A stretch of 64,000 nucleotides of DNA, from assembly GCF_014196495.1 (NCBI RefSeq), contig NZ_JACIDT010000003.1:62001-126000 (forward strand). Reading direction: 5' to 3'. The stretch comes from Sphingobium jiangsuense. GTDB taxonomy: Bacteria > Pseudomonadota > Alphaproteobacteria > Sphingomonadales > Sphingomonadaceae. Of the stretch, positions 36,029 to 44,952 are shown in pieces. Below the pieces are notes generated by a model that saw nothing but the letters and a program-made list of their open reading frames with translations, did no database searches and was not told where the DNA came from. The position numbers and the translations under genes are program-made. Positions within the stretch are counted from its first letter, which is position 1; every line of letters starts with the position of its first letter.

Positions 36029-37177
36029 TTACATCGTCTTGACGAGACAATCCGAACCGGCGGCCTTGACCTTGGCGCAGAGGCGGGCGGCTTCTTCCTG
36101 GGTGGCGAACGGCCCGGCCTGAAGCCGGCTGACCGCGCCGCTCTGCTCGACATAATGGCTATGGGCGGACAGGCCGCCGACCTTGCCGGTCAGCAGCTTC
36201 CACTGGCTTTCCGCGCGCGCCTTCGCGCTGAACGCGCCGAGCTGGATGCGCCATTTGCCTTTCGGCGCGGCGACCGGGGCGGCGGGTTTGGGCGTGGCCT
36301 TGGCGGGCGCCTTGGGCGCTTCGGCGGCCTTGGGCTGAGCCGCCACGGGGGCGGAAGCGGGTTTTGCGGGAGCGGGCTTGGCCTCGGCGATTTTTGCCGG
36401 GGCGGCCTTGACCGGCGGCGGCGACGGCGCGGGCGTCGGTGCCGGTACTGCCGTGCCCGTCTCGGCCGGGGGCAGCGCCGTCTGCTTCAGCGGCCTGGGC
36501 GGCTCGCGCAGCGGGGCGGCGGGCGCGGCGGAGAGGGGCGCGCCCAGCGCGGCGAATTTCGCGGCCTGCTCCTGCTTGTCCATCTCCTCGGCAAGGGCGA
36601 GGCCCTTCAGCCGCTGCTCCTCCGGTATATATTGGTTCATCTGCGCGAGGCTGGCGGTCGCCTGCGGCAGGTCGGCCTTCGCCGCCCGCGTCATCATCGC
36701 ATAGGCGCGCGGCCAGTCCTTCGCGGTCAGGTCGCCGTTGAACAGCGCGACGCCGTAGATATATTGCGCGCGCGCCTCCCCGCGCTCGGCCGAGCGCTGG
36801 ATATAGGGCATCGCCTCCACCCGCCGGTTCTTCTGGAACAGCAGCAGCCCGTAATTGTCCTCCGCGCGCGCATGTCCCTGAAGCGCGGCCTTGCGGTAAT
36901 AGTCGAGCGCCGTGTCGAGGCTAGCCGGAACGCCCCGACCCAGCTTGTACGCCTGCCCCAGGTTGAACTGGGCGTCGGCGTCCCCCGCCTGCGCGAGCGG
37001 CGTCCATTCCTGTATCGCCTTGGCGTAATCGCCCTGTCCCCAGGCATCGACGCCCGCCTTCACATCGGCGAACGCGCAGGACGCCCCGGCCACGAGGGCC
37101 GCGAGGACGAGGAAGGGCGAAAGGGCGGAGGCCAGGGCGGGCCTGCGGAAATCGGACTTAGGGAAATGATGTGTCAT
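36029..37177 (-). CDS. Sel1-repeat and SPOR-domain protein, exported
   Basis: A 382-residue protein. The signal peptide is LASALSPFLVLAALVAGASCAFA. Residues about 40-190 hold Sel1-like repeats (AQFNLGQAYKLGRGVPASLD, ARAEDNYGLLLFQKNRRVEA, ARAQYIYGVALFNGDLTA). A Pro/Ala/Lys-rich linker of about 90 residues leads to a C-terminal SPOR domain (about 310-382, GKWRIQLGAFSAKARAESQW to GPFATQEEAARLCAKVK). SPOR domains bind denuded peptidoglycan at the division septum. The start MTHHFPKSD at 37177 follows GGAGAG. It is divergent from the ParA-like gene, and the far side of that gene has a second SPOR protein. Confidence 0.88.
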   Translation of the reverse strand: MTHHFPKSDFRRPALASALSPFLVLAALVAGASCAFADVKAGVDAWGQGDYAKAIQEWTPLAQAGDADAQFNLGQAYKLGRGVPASLDTALDYYRKAALQGHARAEDNYGLLLFQKNRRVEAMPYIQRSAERGEARAQYIYGVALFNGDLTAKDWPRAYAMMTRAAKADLPQATASLAQMNQYIPEEQRLKGLALAEEMDKQEQAAKFAALGAPLSAAPAAPLREPPRPLKQTALPPAETGTAVPAPTPAPSPPPVKAAPAKIAEAKPAPAKPASAPVAAQPKAAEAPKAPAKATPKPAAPVAAPKGKWRIQLGAFSAKARAESQWKLLTGKVGGLSAHSHYVEQSGAVSRLQAGPFATQEEAARLCAKVKAAGSDCLVKTM

Positions 37178-37263
37178 GGCTCTCCAATCCGTCCAGATAT
37201 CTCTCTCTTGCGTGTCGGGCGCTGACCCTCTTTCTGTAGCATGGCCGGAAAAGATGGACATGA

Positions 37264-37321
37264 TGTTAATTATACAAGGCCAGTCCCTCTGCGGGACCGG
37301 AGTCGGATTAACATTATGTTA
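37264..37321. promoter_or_regulatory. Divergent control region with ATGTTA half-sites
   Basis: ATGTTAAT (37264-37271) is repeated in inverted form as ATTAACAT (37307-37314), immediately followed by ATGTTA so that TAACATTATGTTA (37309-37321) is a palindrome with a single central base. The A/T-rich sites stand out from the surrounding GC-rich DNA and lie between the divergent SPOR/Sel1 and parA-like genes. They are candidate operators, perhaps for the ribbon-helix-helix protein encoded two genes downstream. Confidence 0.5.
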
Positions 37322-37355
37322 GGACGGCCATGGCAACCCTTTTCCCCATATCCGT

Positions 37356-38102
37356 ATGGAACAGGGGATTCGTGTGCGCGTACTGGCACTGGCATCGCAG
37401 AAGGGAGGGTCGGGCAAGACCACCCTGTCGGGGCATCTGGCCGTTCAGGCGGAGCGGGCCGGGGCAGGGCCGGTCGTCCTGATCGACATCGATCCGCAGG
37501 GGTCGCTGGCCGACTGGTGGAACGAGCGCGAGGCCGACGCGCCCGCCTTCGCCGAAACCACCGTCGCGCGGCTCGCCCATGATCTGGAACTGCTGCGCCA
37601 GCAGGGGTTCAAGCTGGCGGTGATCGACACGCCGCCCGCCATCACCATGGCGATCCAGAGCGTCATTTCCGTCGCCGAGCTGGTCGTCGTGCCGACCCGC
37701 CCCTCGCCGCACGACCTGCGCGCGGTGGGCGCGACCGTCGACCTGTGCGAGCGCGCGGGCAAGCCGCTGATCTTCGTCGTCAACGCGGGCACGCCCAAGG
37801 CCAAGATCACCTCCGAGGCCGCCATCGCCCTTTCCCAGCACGGCACGGTCGCCCCGGTGATCGTCCACCAGCGCACCGATTTCGCCGCGAGCATGATCGA
37901 CGGGCGCACGGTGATGGAGATCAACCCGGACAGCCGCTCCTCGCAGGAGGTGGAACAGCTCTGGGCCTATATTTCCGACCGGCTGGAACGCAATTTCCGC
38001 CGCACCGTCTTCACCGTTCCCGGCGGCATCGCCCCGACGGCGGCGGCGGGCGGCATCAAGCGTCCGACGGCGGGCTTCGGCCGCCGGGTCGCCGGACAGT
38101 AA
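37356..38102 (+). CDS. ParA-family ATPase
   Basis: A 248-residue ParA/MinD-type P-loop ATPase. The deviant Walker A is ASQKGGSGKTTLS near residue 17, with LIDIDPQGSLADWW, VIDTPPAI (motif containing the DTPP segment) and LVVVPTRPSPHDL. There is no N-terminal DNA-binding domain, so it is of the small (type Ib-like) kind that in plasmids pairs with a ribbon-helix-helix partner. Such a partner is encoded 12 bp downstream. It is likely a positioning ATPase for a cargo other than the chromosome origin, for example envelope or septal proteins given the SPOR neighbours; this is inference. A nearby GTG is an alternative start. Confidence 0.9.
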   Translation: MEQGIRVRVLALASQKGGSGKTTLSGHLAVQAERAGAGPVVLIDIDPQGSLADWWNEREADAPAFAETTVARLAHDLELLRQQGFKLAVIDTPPAITMAIQSVISVAELVVVPTRPSPHDLRAVGATVDLCERAGKPLIFVVNAGTPKAKITSEAAIALSQHGTVAPVIVHQRTDFAASMIDGRTVMEINPDSRSSQEVEQLWAYISDRLERNFRRTVFTVPGGIAPTAAAGGIKRPTAGFGRRVAGQ

Positions 38103-38114
38103 GAGGAGGACGCG

Positions 38115-38744
38115 ATGGAAACCCGGCCTCTCGCCTCGCTGACCGCCAGCCTTCTCGCCCGCAAGGGCGCCGCCCGTCCCGCGATGCGGCGGCCCCATGC
38201 CGGCTCCATGCCGGTGCCCACCCTGCCGCTGTCGGTGCAGGACGATCTGGGATGGAACGACATGGGCGAGGATCTCGACCAAGGCCATCCGGTTCCGCCG
38301 CCGCTGGTGATCGCCGGTCGCGACCGTGAGGCCGCCCCCCGCGAACAGGCCGCGCGCCCCGCGCCGGTCGAGCAGCGGGAAAGGCTGGAAGTGGCGCTTT
38401 CCGCCTCTTCCCCGGAGGAAAGCGCGGAAGCAAAAGCCCCGGCCCTGGCCCCGCTGCCGAAGCGCCGCGCCGCCGGGACCGTTACCGTCCCGGCGCAGGC
38501 CGCGGCGCTCAAGGCGCTTCAGCCGCGCCGCAAGAAGGCGGCGTTCACGCTGCGGCTCGACCCGCAGCGGCACCTGCGCCTTCGCCTCGCCTGCATCCTT
38601 TCCGGGCGCAGCGCGCAGCAGATCGTGACCGAGGCGCTCGACGCCTGCCTCGCCGACCAACCCCAGATCGACGCGCTGGCCGACCAGCTGCCCGCCCTTC
38701 GGGCCGAGGGCGGCGCGCGCGCCGGAAACCGTAAATCCCGATGA
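38115..38744 (+). CDS. Protein with C-terminal ribbon-helix-helix domain, ParA partner candidate
   Basis: A 209-residue cytoplasmic protein. Residues 1-135 are Pro/Ala/Glu-rich and probably disordered. Residues about 140-181 (AAFTLRLDPQRHLRLRLACI then GRSAQQIVTEALDACL) fit a ribbon-helix-helix fold: a beta strand F-T-L-R-L followed by two helices. A basic tail ends in AGNRKSR. It begins 12 bp after the ParA-like gene, and its stop overlaps the start of the SPOR lipoprotein (ATGA). A DNA-binding partner of the ATPase is the most economical reading, but no known ParB homology is seen. Confidence 0.75.
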   Translation: METRPLASLTASLLARKGAARPAMRRPHAGSMPVPTLPLSVQDDLGWNDMGEDLDQGHPVPPPLVIAGRDREAAPREQAARPAPVEQRERLEVALSASSPEESAEAKAPALAPLPKRRAAGTVTVPAQAAALKALQPRRKKAAFTLRLDPQRHLRLRLACILSGRSAQQIVTEALDACLADQPQIDALADQLPALRAEGGARAGNRKSR

Positions 38745-40126
38745 TGGAAATGGACTCCCTCATGGAAAATTCTCTGCTGAAAGACAGGGCTTTTCTGCGC
38801 CTTGCCGCTTCCTCGCTGATGATCATGGGCACGATGGCCGGGTGCAGCGGCACGGGGCTGATCGGGCGGATGGAAAATCAGGCCGACAAGGTCGCCCGCA
38901 TGGCGGGCGCGCAGGCGCAGGATGCCGAAAAGGCGCTGCGTGCGAAGGATGCGGTCCGCGCGGTCGAGATCGCCGAGGCCGCCGTCGCCGCCGAGCCGGA
39001 CAATGCCGCATGGCGCAGCCTGCTGGGCCGGGCCTATCTGCTCGCCGGGCGCTATGACTCGGCGCAGGCCGCCTTTCAGGACGCGCTGACGCTGGGCAGC
39101 GAGGACCCGCGCACCATCGTAAACCTGGCGCTGGTGCGGACAGCGCAGGGGCAGGCGGACAGCGCCCGCGACCTGCTGTCCGGCCATATCGAGCATCTTT
39201 CCGCCGCCGATTACGGGCTGGCGATGGCGATGGCGGGCGATCCCGACGAGGCGATCCGCATCCTGTCGCAGGCCATTCACGATCCCGCCGCCACCGCGAA
39301 GGAGCGGCAGAATCTGGCCTATGCCTATGCGCTGTCCGGCCGCTGGACCGAGGCGCGGCAGATGGCGACGCTGGACCTGCCGCCGCTGGAAGCCTCGAAG
39401 CGGGTGATGAACTGGGCGCAGACGGCGCAGCCGGGCGCGGAAAGCGCGCGCGTCGTGGCGATGATCGGCGTGCAGCCGCGCGGCGACGATGCCGGGCTGC
39501 CGGTCCGCCTCGCGCTGGGGGCGAAGCCGCAGGCGCCGGTGCAGATGGCGCAAGCCACCGCCGCGGCCAGCGCGGACACCGCCGCGCTGTCGATGATCGC
39601 GGCGGCCAATGAGGATAATGTCTCGCAGGCGCCGATGCCCGCGCCGTTCGCAACCCCGCAGCTGGCGAATGCCGCCACGCTGGATGGCGGCCAGTCCGCG
39701 GCGGCGGTGCCGGTGCCGATGCAGCGGTCGAAGCCGGTGCCGGTGCTGCGCGCATCGATACCGGCGGCGCGGCCCGCGAGCCGCTGGAACCCGGTCGAGC
39801 CGGAGCGGGGATCGTCCTGGGTCGTGCAGATCGGCGCCTTCTCCTCGCCGCAGGCGGCAAAGGCGGGGCAGGCCCATTTCATCCGCAACAATGCGTCGCT
39901 TCAGGGCTTTCCGATCATCGAGAGCGCGGCGTCGGTCAACGGCCGGCCCTTCTACCGCATAGCGATGGCGGGCTTTGGCGACCGCGCCGGAGCCGACCGG
40001 CTGTGCGCCAGCATCCGCGCGCAGGGCGGCGCCTGCTTCGTCCGCCTCGGCGGCCCCGAAGCCGCCCCTGCCCGCTGGGCGGCGGCGTTGCAGAAGATCA
40101 AGCCGCAGCAGCTGGCGATGCGCTGA
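38741..40126 (+). CDS. TPR and SPOR-domain lipoprotein
   Basis: A 461-residue exported protein. The N-terminal LRLAASSLMIMGTMAGCSG looks like a lipoprotein signal with the Cys near residue 35. Tetratricopeptide-like helices follow: ALRAKDAVRAVEIAEAAVAA, AWRSLLGRAYLLAGRYDSAQ and LSQAIHDPAATAKERQNLAY. A long Ala/Pro-rich stretch leads to a SPOR domain at about 360-440 (SSWVVQIGAFSSPQAAKAGQ to GDRAGADRLCASIR). It is translationally coupled to the ribbon-helix-helix gene. ATGs at 38741, 38744, 38750 and 38762 are possible starts. A strong terminator follows. Confidence 0.87.
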   Translation: MMEMDSLMENSLLKDRAFLRLAASSLMIMGTMAGCSGTGLIGRMENQADKVARMAGAQAQDAEKALRAKDAVRAVEIAEAAVAAEPDNAAWRSLLGRAYLLAGRYDSAQAAFQDALTLGSEDPRTIVNLALVRTAQGQADSARDLLSGHIEHLSAADYGLAMAMAGDPDEAIRILSQAIHDPAATAKERQNLAYAYALSGRWTEARQMATLDLPPLEASKRVMNWAQTAQPGAESARVVAMIGVQPRGDDAGLPVRLALGAKPQAPVQMAQATAAASADTAALSMIAAANEDNVSQAPMPAPFATPQLANAATLDGGQSAAAVPVPMQRSKPVPVLRASIPAARPASRWNPVEPERGSSWVVQIGAFSSPQAAKAGQAHFIRNNASLQGFPIIESAASVNGRPFYRIAMAGFGDRAGADRLCASIRAQGGACFVRLGGPEAAPARWAAALQKIKPQQLAMR

Positions 40127-40150
40127 ACGGCGCGCGAAGGAAAAGGGGAG

Positions 40151-40179
40151 AAAAGGGGGCTGCAATGGCCCCCTTTTTT
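40151..40179 (+). terminator. Rho-independent terminator of the ParA/SPOR operon
   Basis: AAAAGGGGGC and GCCCCCTTTT pair around a 7-base loop and run into six T residues. It is 25 bp past the TPR/SPOR gene stop and is a textbook intrinsic terminator. Confidence 0.9.
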
Positions 40180-40229
40180 GTGACCTGTCGTGAGCGGGTG
40201 GGGGCCGCTCGCAACTTCGCTTTTTCTCG

Positions 40230-40304
40230 GCATGCCAGCGCAGGCTGGCATCTGAGGCGGCGGCGCGCGTCATGGCCCCGACTCGGCCCGCGCCGGGGTG
40301 ACGG
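40230..40304. repeat. Intergenic palindromic repeat, family B, copy 2
   Basis: CATGCCAGCGCAGGCTGGCATC at the left and CGCGCCGGGGTGACGG at the right match the family B ends, with a GC-rich core. It fills the space between the ParA/SPOR terminator and the pyrC-like gene stop. Confidence 0.75.
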
Positions 40305-40311
40305 AAAAATC

Positions 40312-41544
40312 TCAGTAAAAAATCCCGCCCTTCATCAGGCGGCGGACGCGGCCCTGTACCGGCATGCGGTCGAAGGGCGTGTTGCCCGCCGCCGCCGCCA
40401 TGCGGGCGCTGTCGACGATCCACGGCGCGTCGGGATCGATGAAGATGATGTCGGCCGCGCTGCCCGGCGTGAAATCGCCCGCGTCCACGCCCAATATCCG
40501 CGCCGGATTGGCGGCGAGCAGGCGCATCAGCGCGGTGATGCCCAGATGCCCGTCGCGCACCAGGTTGAGCGACAGCGCCAGCAGCGTCTCCGCCCCCGCG
40601 ACGCCCGGCTCGGCATCGGCGAAGGGCAGGCGCTTGTCCTCCGGCCCGCACGGGTCGTGGCTCGACGTGATGACGTCGACGGTGCCGTCGGCGACCGCCG
40701 CGATCACTGCCTTGCGGTCGTCCTCCGAGCGCAGCGGCGGGGACATGCGGGCGAAGGTGCGGTAATCGGTCACCGCATTGTCGGACAGCATGAAATAGGA
40801 AGGCGACACGCCGCAACTCACCTTCAGCCCCTCGGCCTTGGCGGCGCGGATGAGGTCGAAGCCCGCGCCGGTCGTCACCAGCCGGAAATGCAGCGCCCCG
40901 CCGGTATTGCGCAGCAGCGCCAGGTCGCGGGCGATCGCCATCGCCTCGGCGCAGGCGGGGGCGGAGGCGAGGCCTAGGCGCGTCGCCGTCTCGCCGCTGG
41001 TCGCGACCGCTTTGCCCGCAAGGCCGCCGTCCTCGGCGTGGGAAATCACCGTCAGCCCGAGGCCGCTGGCGTAGGAGAGAATGCGCCACATCACGCCCGA
41101 ATCGGCGATCCACTGCCGCCCGGTGGCGACGGCCTTCGCGCCCGCCTGCTGCATCAGGCCGATTTCCGCCATTTCCTTGCCGGCGAGGCCGCGCGTCGCC
41201 GCCGCGATCGGATGGACCCAGAAATCGGGCTTTCCCTTGCGCGTCGCCTCGCGGATCAGGCCGACATCGTCGAGCGGCATCGACTGGTCCGGCATCAGCG
41301 CGGCGCGGGTGATGCCGCCGAAATGAAAGGCGGGCTTGTCGGTACGGAACACGCCGAGATCGACGAGGCCGGGCGCGATCACCAGCCCGCCCGCATCGAT
41401 CCGCTCCGCGTCGGAGGGTATGTCCACCTGACCGGCGGCAAGGATGCGGTCGCCCCCGATCAGCAGCGTGCCGGGCGCGGCGCTTTCCCGCGCCGGATCG
41501 GCGAGCAGCCCGCCGGTGATCGCGATCTTGCGGTTCGTGCCCAT
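40312..41544 (-). CDS. Dihydroorotase-like protein lacking the metal-binding motif (PyrC'/PyrX type)
   Basis: A 410-residue amidohydrolase-fold protein homologous to class I dihydroorotase. Where active enzymes have a P-G-x-x-D-x-H-x-H motif it reads APGLVDLGVFRTDKPAFHFG, so both zinc histidines are gone. TSSHDPCGPEDK replaces the T-D-H-A-P segment and the mid-protein H-x-S-T region reads LHFRLVTT. One His remains in ISHAEDGG. In Pseudomonas-type class II aspartate carbamoyltransferase such a dead homologue is a structural subunit, and the neighbouring pyrB fits that. The start is the ATG at 41544, with AAGAAGG 6 bases before it. Confidence 0.88.
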   Translation of the reverse strand: MGTNRKIAITGGLLADPARESAAPGTLLIGGDRILAAGQVDIPSDAERIDAGGLVIAPGLVDLGVFRTDKPAFHFGGITRAALMPDQSMPLDDVGLIREATRKGKPDFWVHPIAAATRGLAGKEMAEIGLMQQAGAKAVATGRQWIADSGVMWRILSYASGLGLTVISHAEDGGLAGKAVATSGETATRLGLASAPACAEAMAIARDLALLRNTGGALHFRLVTTGAGFDLIRAAKAEGLKVSCGVSPSYFMLSDNAVTDYRTFARMSPPLRSEDDRKAVIAAVADGTVDVITSSHDPCGPEDKRLPFADAEPGVAGAETLLALSLNLVRDGHLGITALMRLLAANPARILGVDAGDFTPGSAADIIFIDPDAPWIVDSARMAAAAGNTPFDRMPVQGRVRRLMKGGIFY

Positions 41545-41582
41545 CACCATCCTTCTTTTTCTGTGCGGATCATCCTGTCTTC

Positions 41583-41662
41583 CGTCATGCCAGCGCAGGC
41601 TGGCATCGCAGGAGACGGCGCGCGCCAAGGCATGAGACCCCAGCCTGCGCTGGGGTGACGGA
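41583..41662. repeat. Intergenic palindromic repeat, family B, copy 3
   Basis: CGTCATGCCAGCGCAGGCTGG at the left and CCCAGCCTGCGCTGGGGTGAC at the right are both hairpins. It lies between the pyrC-like start and the tandem hairpin array. Confidence 0.8.
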
Positions 41663-41693
41663 TCGGGGGCAAGGCCATCCCGCGTTGTTGGCC

Positions 41694-41776
41694 GGTCGGG
41701 GTGGCCAAGCCCATCCCTGCGTCCTCGTCGGTCGGGATGGTCAAGACCATCCCCGAGTCTTCACAGGTCGGGATGG

Positions 41777-41790
<14 letters not shown>
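41694..41790. repeat. Three tandem 36-bp repeats each containing a hairpin
   Basis: Units start at 41694, 41730 and 41766. Units two and three contain GGGATGGTC-AA-GACCATCCC, a perfect 9-bp inverted repeat with a 2-base loop; unit one carries a variant (GGGGTGGCCAAGCCCATCCC). A degenerate fourth copy starts near 41660. The pyrB stop codon (41777-41779) lies inside unit three, so the last pyrB codons G-W-S derive from the repeat. Confidence 0.85.
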
Positions 41791-42772
<982 letters not shown>

Positions 42773-42848
42773 GGGGAGGCTCTAGGCGAGCCGTCGAACC
42801 GGCGCAAGAGGGGGGCGGGCGGCGCGGTTTCTTTCAGGCCCCATTTCT

Positions 42849-43310
42849 TCACCCCATGGTCAGCGCGTCGATCGCGCCCTGCAAAATATAGCTGGCGGCC
42901 AGCTTGTCGACCAGCTCGTCGCGGCGGGCTCGGCTGGTGTCGGCGTCGATCATCATGCGGGTGACGGCCTGCGTCGACCAGCGCTCGTCCCACAGCAATA
43001 TCGGCAGGCCGAGGTCGGCCATGTTCTTCGCAAAGGCGGTGCTGGCCTGGCTGCGCGGGCTGTTCGATCCGTCGAGGTTCAGCGGCAGGCCGATGACGAT
43101 GCCCTTCACCTGCTGCTGCGCGATGAACTCGGCCAGCTTCGCCTTGTCCTTGGTGAACTTGCCGCGCGTCACCGTGTGGGCGGCGCTGGCGATGGTCCAG
43201 CCCGCGTCGCACAGCGCCAGGCCGATGGTCCTGCTGCCCACGTCCATGCCGATCAGGCGCCCGCCCATGGGCAATGCCTCGCGGAAGGCGGCGCGGTCGG
43301 TGGTGATCAA
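42849..43310 (-). CDS. ruvX: Putative pre-16S rRNA nuclease / Holliday junction resolvase-like RuvX (YqgF)
   Basis: A 153-residue RNase H-fold nuclease. The motif is [18 protein letters not shown] near residue 18, followed by [33 protein letters not shown] and [11 protein letters not shown]. It acts in 16S rRNA 5'-end processing in E. coli. The TTG start at 43310 overlaps the stop of the upstream DUF3089 gene. An ATG at 43268 (MGGRLIG, with GAGG 8 bases before) is the alternative. The N-terminal 14 residues look like those of sphingomonad homologues as I remember them, which favours the TTG. Confidence 0.9.
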   Translation of the reverse strand: MITTDRAAFREALPMGGRLIGMDVGSRTIGLALCDAGWTIASAAHTVTRGKFTKDKAKLAEFIAQQQVKGIVIGLPLNLDGSNSPRSQASTAFAKNMADLGLPILLWDERWSTQAVTRMMIDADTSRARRDELVDKLAASYILQGAIDALTMG

Positions 43311-44446
43311 TGCGGTCGTGCCAGAAATGCCGTCAGCCTCTTCGTCGCGTCGGCGCGGATATTGGCCCAGAACAGCGCGTAATCATAGACATGATAATTA
43401 TTGCCCGGCAGCACATAGGGGCCGAGCTGCGGCGGCGTGCCGACCAGCAGGAAGCCGGCTTCCTTGCCGGAACCGCAGCGTGCGCCGACCGCGCCGGGCA
43501 GGAGGCGCGCATCCTTGCCGTCGAGCTGGACCGACGGGCCGAGCGTGCCGAGATTGGCCTGCGGCGGCGCGGCGGCATCCTGCGTGCCGGTCAGCGGATT
43601 GACGCACAGCATCGGCGTGCCCTCGCGCGGCCGCCCGGTCATGCCCGGATACCAGCCATAGGCCTTTTGCACGGCGGCCGGGTCGGCGGGCTCGGCGAAG
43701 CTCTGCCAGCTGAGGATGCAGCCCGCCTGATCGGGCCGCGCGCACGCCGGAAGGCCGAGCGCGGGAATGTCGGCGGTCAGCGATACCGGCCAGCCGATGA
43801 GATAGGCGGCGACGATCCGGCCCGCGACCTCCTTGCCCGCGACCTCTTCCTTCAGCAGGCGGAGCAGGTGCAGCGACCCCTGGCTGTGCCCGGCAAGGAT
43901 CACGGGGCCTGCCGGATTGGCGGCGAGAAAGGCGCGGAAGGCGGCGGCGACATCGCGATAAGCAGCTTCGATCGCCTTGCGTGCGGCGTCCTTGGGTTCG
44001 AGGAAAGCGCCGAAATGCGCCTGATGATAGCGCGGCGCCCACACCTGCCCCGCCTCGGTGAAGGCGCTGGCCTGCACCATCATGAAGCGGCGCGCGGTGT
44101 CGAGGCTTTCCTGGTCCTCCAGCGGCGCGTTCCAGCGGGCGCGGTTGAACGGGGCCATATAGCTGGTCGGATGCACGTAGAATATCGCCGCCGGGCCGGG
44201 CGGCGTGCGCTTCGCGCCCGCGGGCAGCCACAGCGCCTCGTTGCCGGCGGCGATATCCGGCCGGGCGAGCCAGAGCGCGCGGTCGGCATAATCGGCGGCG
44301 GTGAGCGGCTTCGGCGCGGCAAAGCGGGCGCTCGGCACCATCACCGCGCCCAGCATCTGCTGGCCCCAGAAGCGATAGGCGAGCGCGGACCCCAGCGTCA
44401 GCACGATGAGCGCCGCCACGACGTATAGGAATTTCCGCGCTGCCAT
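43307..44446 (-). CDS. DUF3089-family alpha/beta-hydrolase-like membrane-anchored protein
   Basis: A 379-residue protein with one N-terminal hydrophobic helix ([21 protein letters not shown]), which anchors it or serves as a signal. The alpha/beta-hydrolase nucleophile elbow is [16 protein letters not shown] near residue 190. [20 protein letters not shown] and the late [15 protein letters not shown] (probable catalytic His) match the DUF3089 family as I recall it. The substrate is unknown; these are often called lipase-like. It precedes ruvX with a 4-bp overlap. Confidence 0.8.
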   Translation of the reverse strand: MAARKFLYVVAALIVLTLGSALAYRFWGQQMLGAVMVPSARFAAPKPLTAADYADRALWLARPDIAAGNEALWLPAGAKRTPPGPAAIFYVHPTSYMAPFNRARWNAPLEDQESLDTARRFMMVQASAFTEAGQVWAPRYHQAHFGAFLEPKDAARKAIEAAYRDVAAAFRAFLAANPAGPVILAGHSQGSLHLLRLLKEEVAGKEVAGRIVAAYLIGWPVSLTADIPALGLPACARPDQAGCILSWQSFAEPADPAAVQKAYGWYPGMTGRPREGTPMLCVNPLTGTQDAAAPPQANLGTLGPSVQLDGKDARLLPGAVGARCGSGKEAGFLLVGTPPQLGPYVLPGNNYHVYDYALFWANIRADATKRLTAFLARPH

Positions 44447-44664
44447 CGCTGCTCCATATTGTGCATCGCAACATAAAAATCACGCCGGGGCAAGTGCGGT
44501 CCCGGCTTCCGCCCCTGCGTTTTGTGCATCATCGGCGGCATTGGCAAGAGGGCGATGGTTGGGGTTGATGGATCGTGGGCCGGATGCTAGCGCGGCTGGC
44601 GTGCACATGGTCCGGCGCTTTCTGTCGCGCGCGGGGCCGCAACAGGGTAGAGCAACGAAATATC

Positions 44665-44952
44665 ATGTCCGTAGATAGCAGCACCGTCAAAAAGGTCGCC
44701 AGCCTCGCCCGCATCGCCCTTACCGATGCGCAGGCCGATGCGCTGGTGCCGGAACTCAACTCCATCATCGGCTGGGTCGAGCAGCTGGGCGAGGTCGACG
44801 TGGCCGGGGTGGAGCCGATGACCGCCGTGATCCCCAATCATCTGCGCCTGCGCGAGGATGTGGTGACGGACGGCGCGATCCGCGACAAGGTGCTGGCCAA
44901 TGCGCCGCAGGCCGAACATGGCTTTTTCGCCGTGCCGAAGGTGATCGAATAA
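44665..44952 (+). CDS. gatC: Glutamyl/aspartyl-tRNA amidotransferase subunit C
   Basis: GatC is the small scaffold of the GatCAB complex, which turns Glu-tRNA-Gln and Asp-tRNA-Asn into the amidated forms. The 95-residue protein has [27 protein letters not shown] and the C-terminal [22 protein letters not shown]. The ATG at 44665 is used; a longer frame from 44575 has no family similarity. Its stop overlaps the gatA ATG (TAATG). Confidence 0.96.
   Translation: MSVDSSTVKKVASLARIALTDAQADALVPELNSIIGWVEQLGEVDVAGVEPMTAVIPNHLRLREDVVTDGAIRDKVLANAPQAEHGFFAVPKVIE

Noticed and set aside
38519..41113. 864-codon minus-strand frame across the RHH, SPOR and pyrC-like genes
   Set aside because: It crosses three genes and a terminator in the wrong frame, with low-complexity Arg/Gly/Ala composition.
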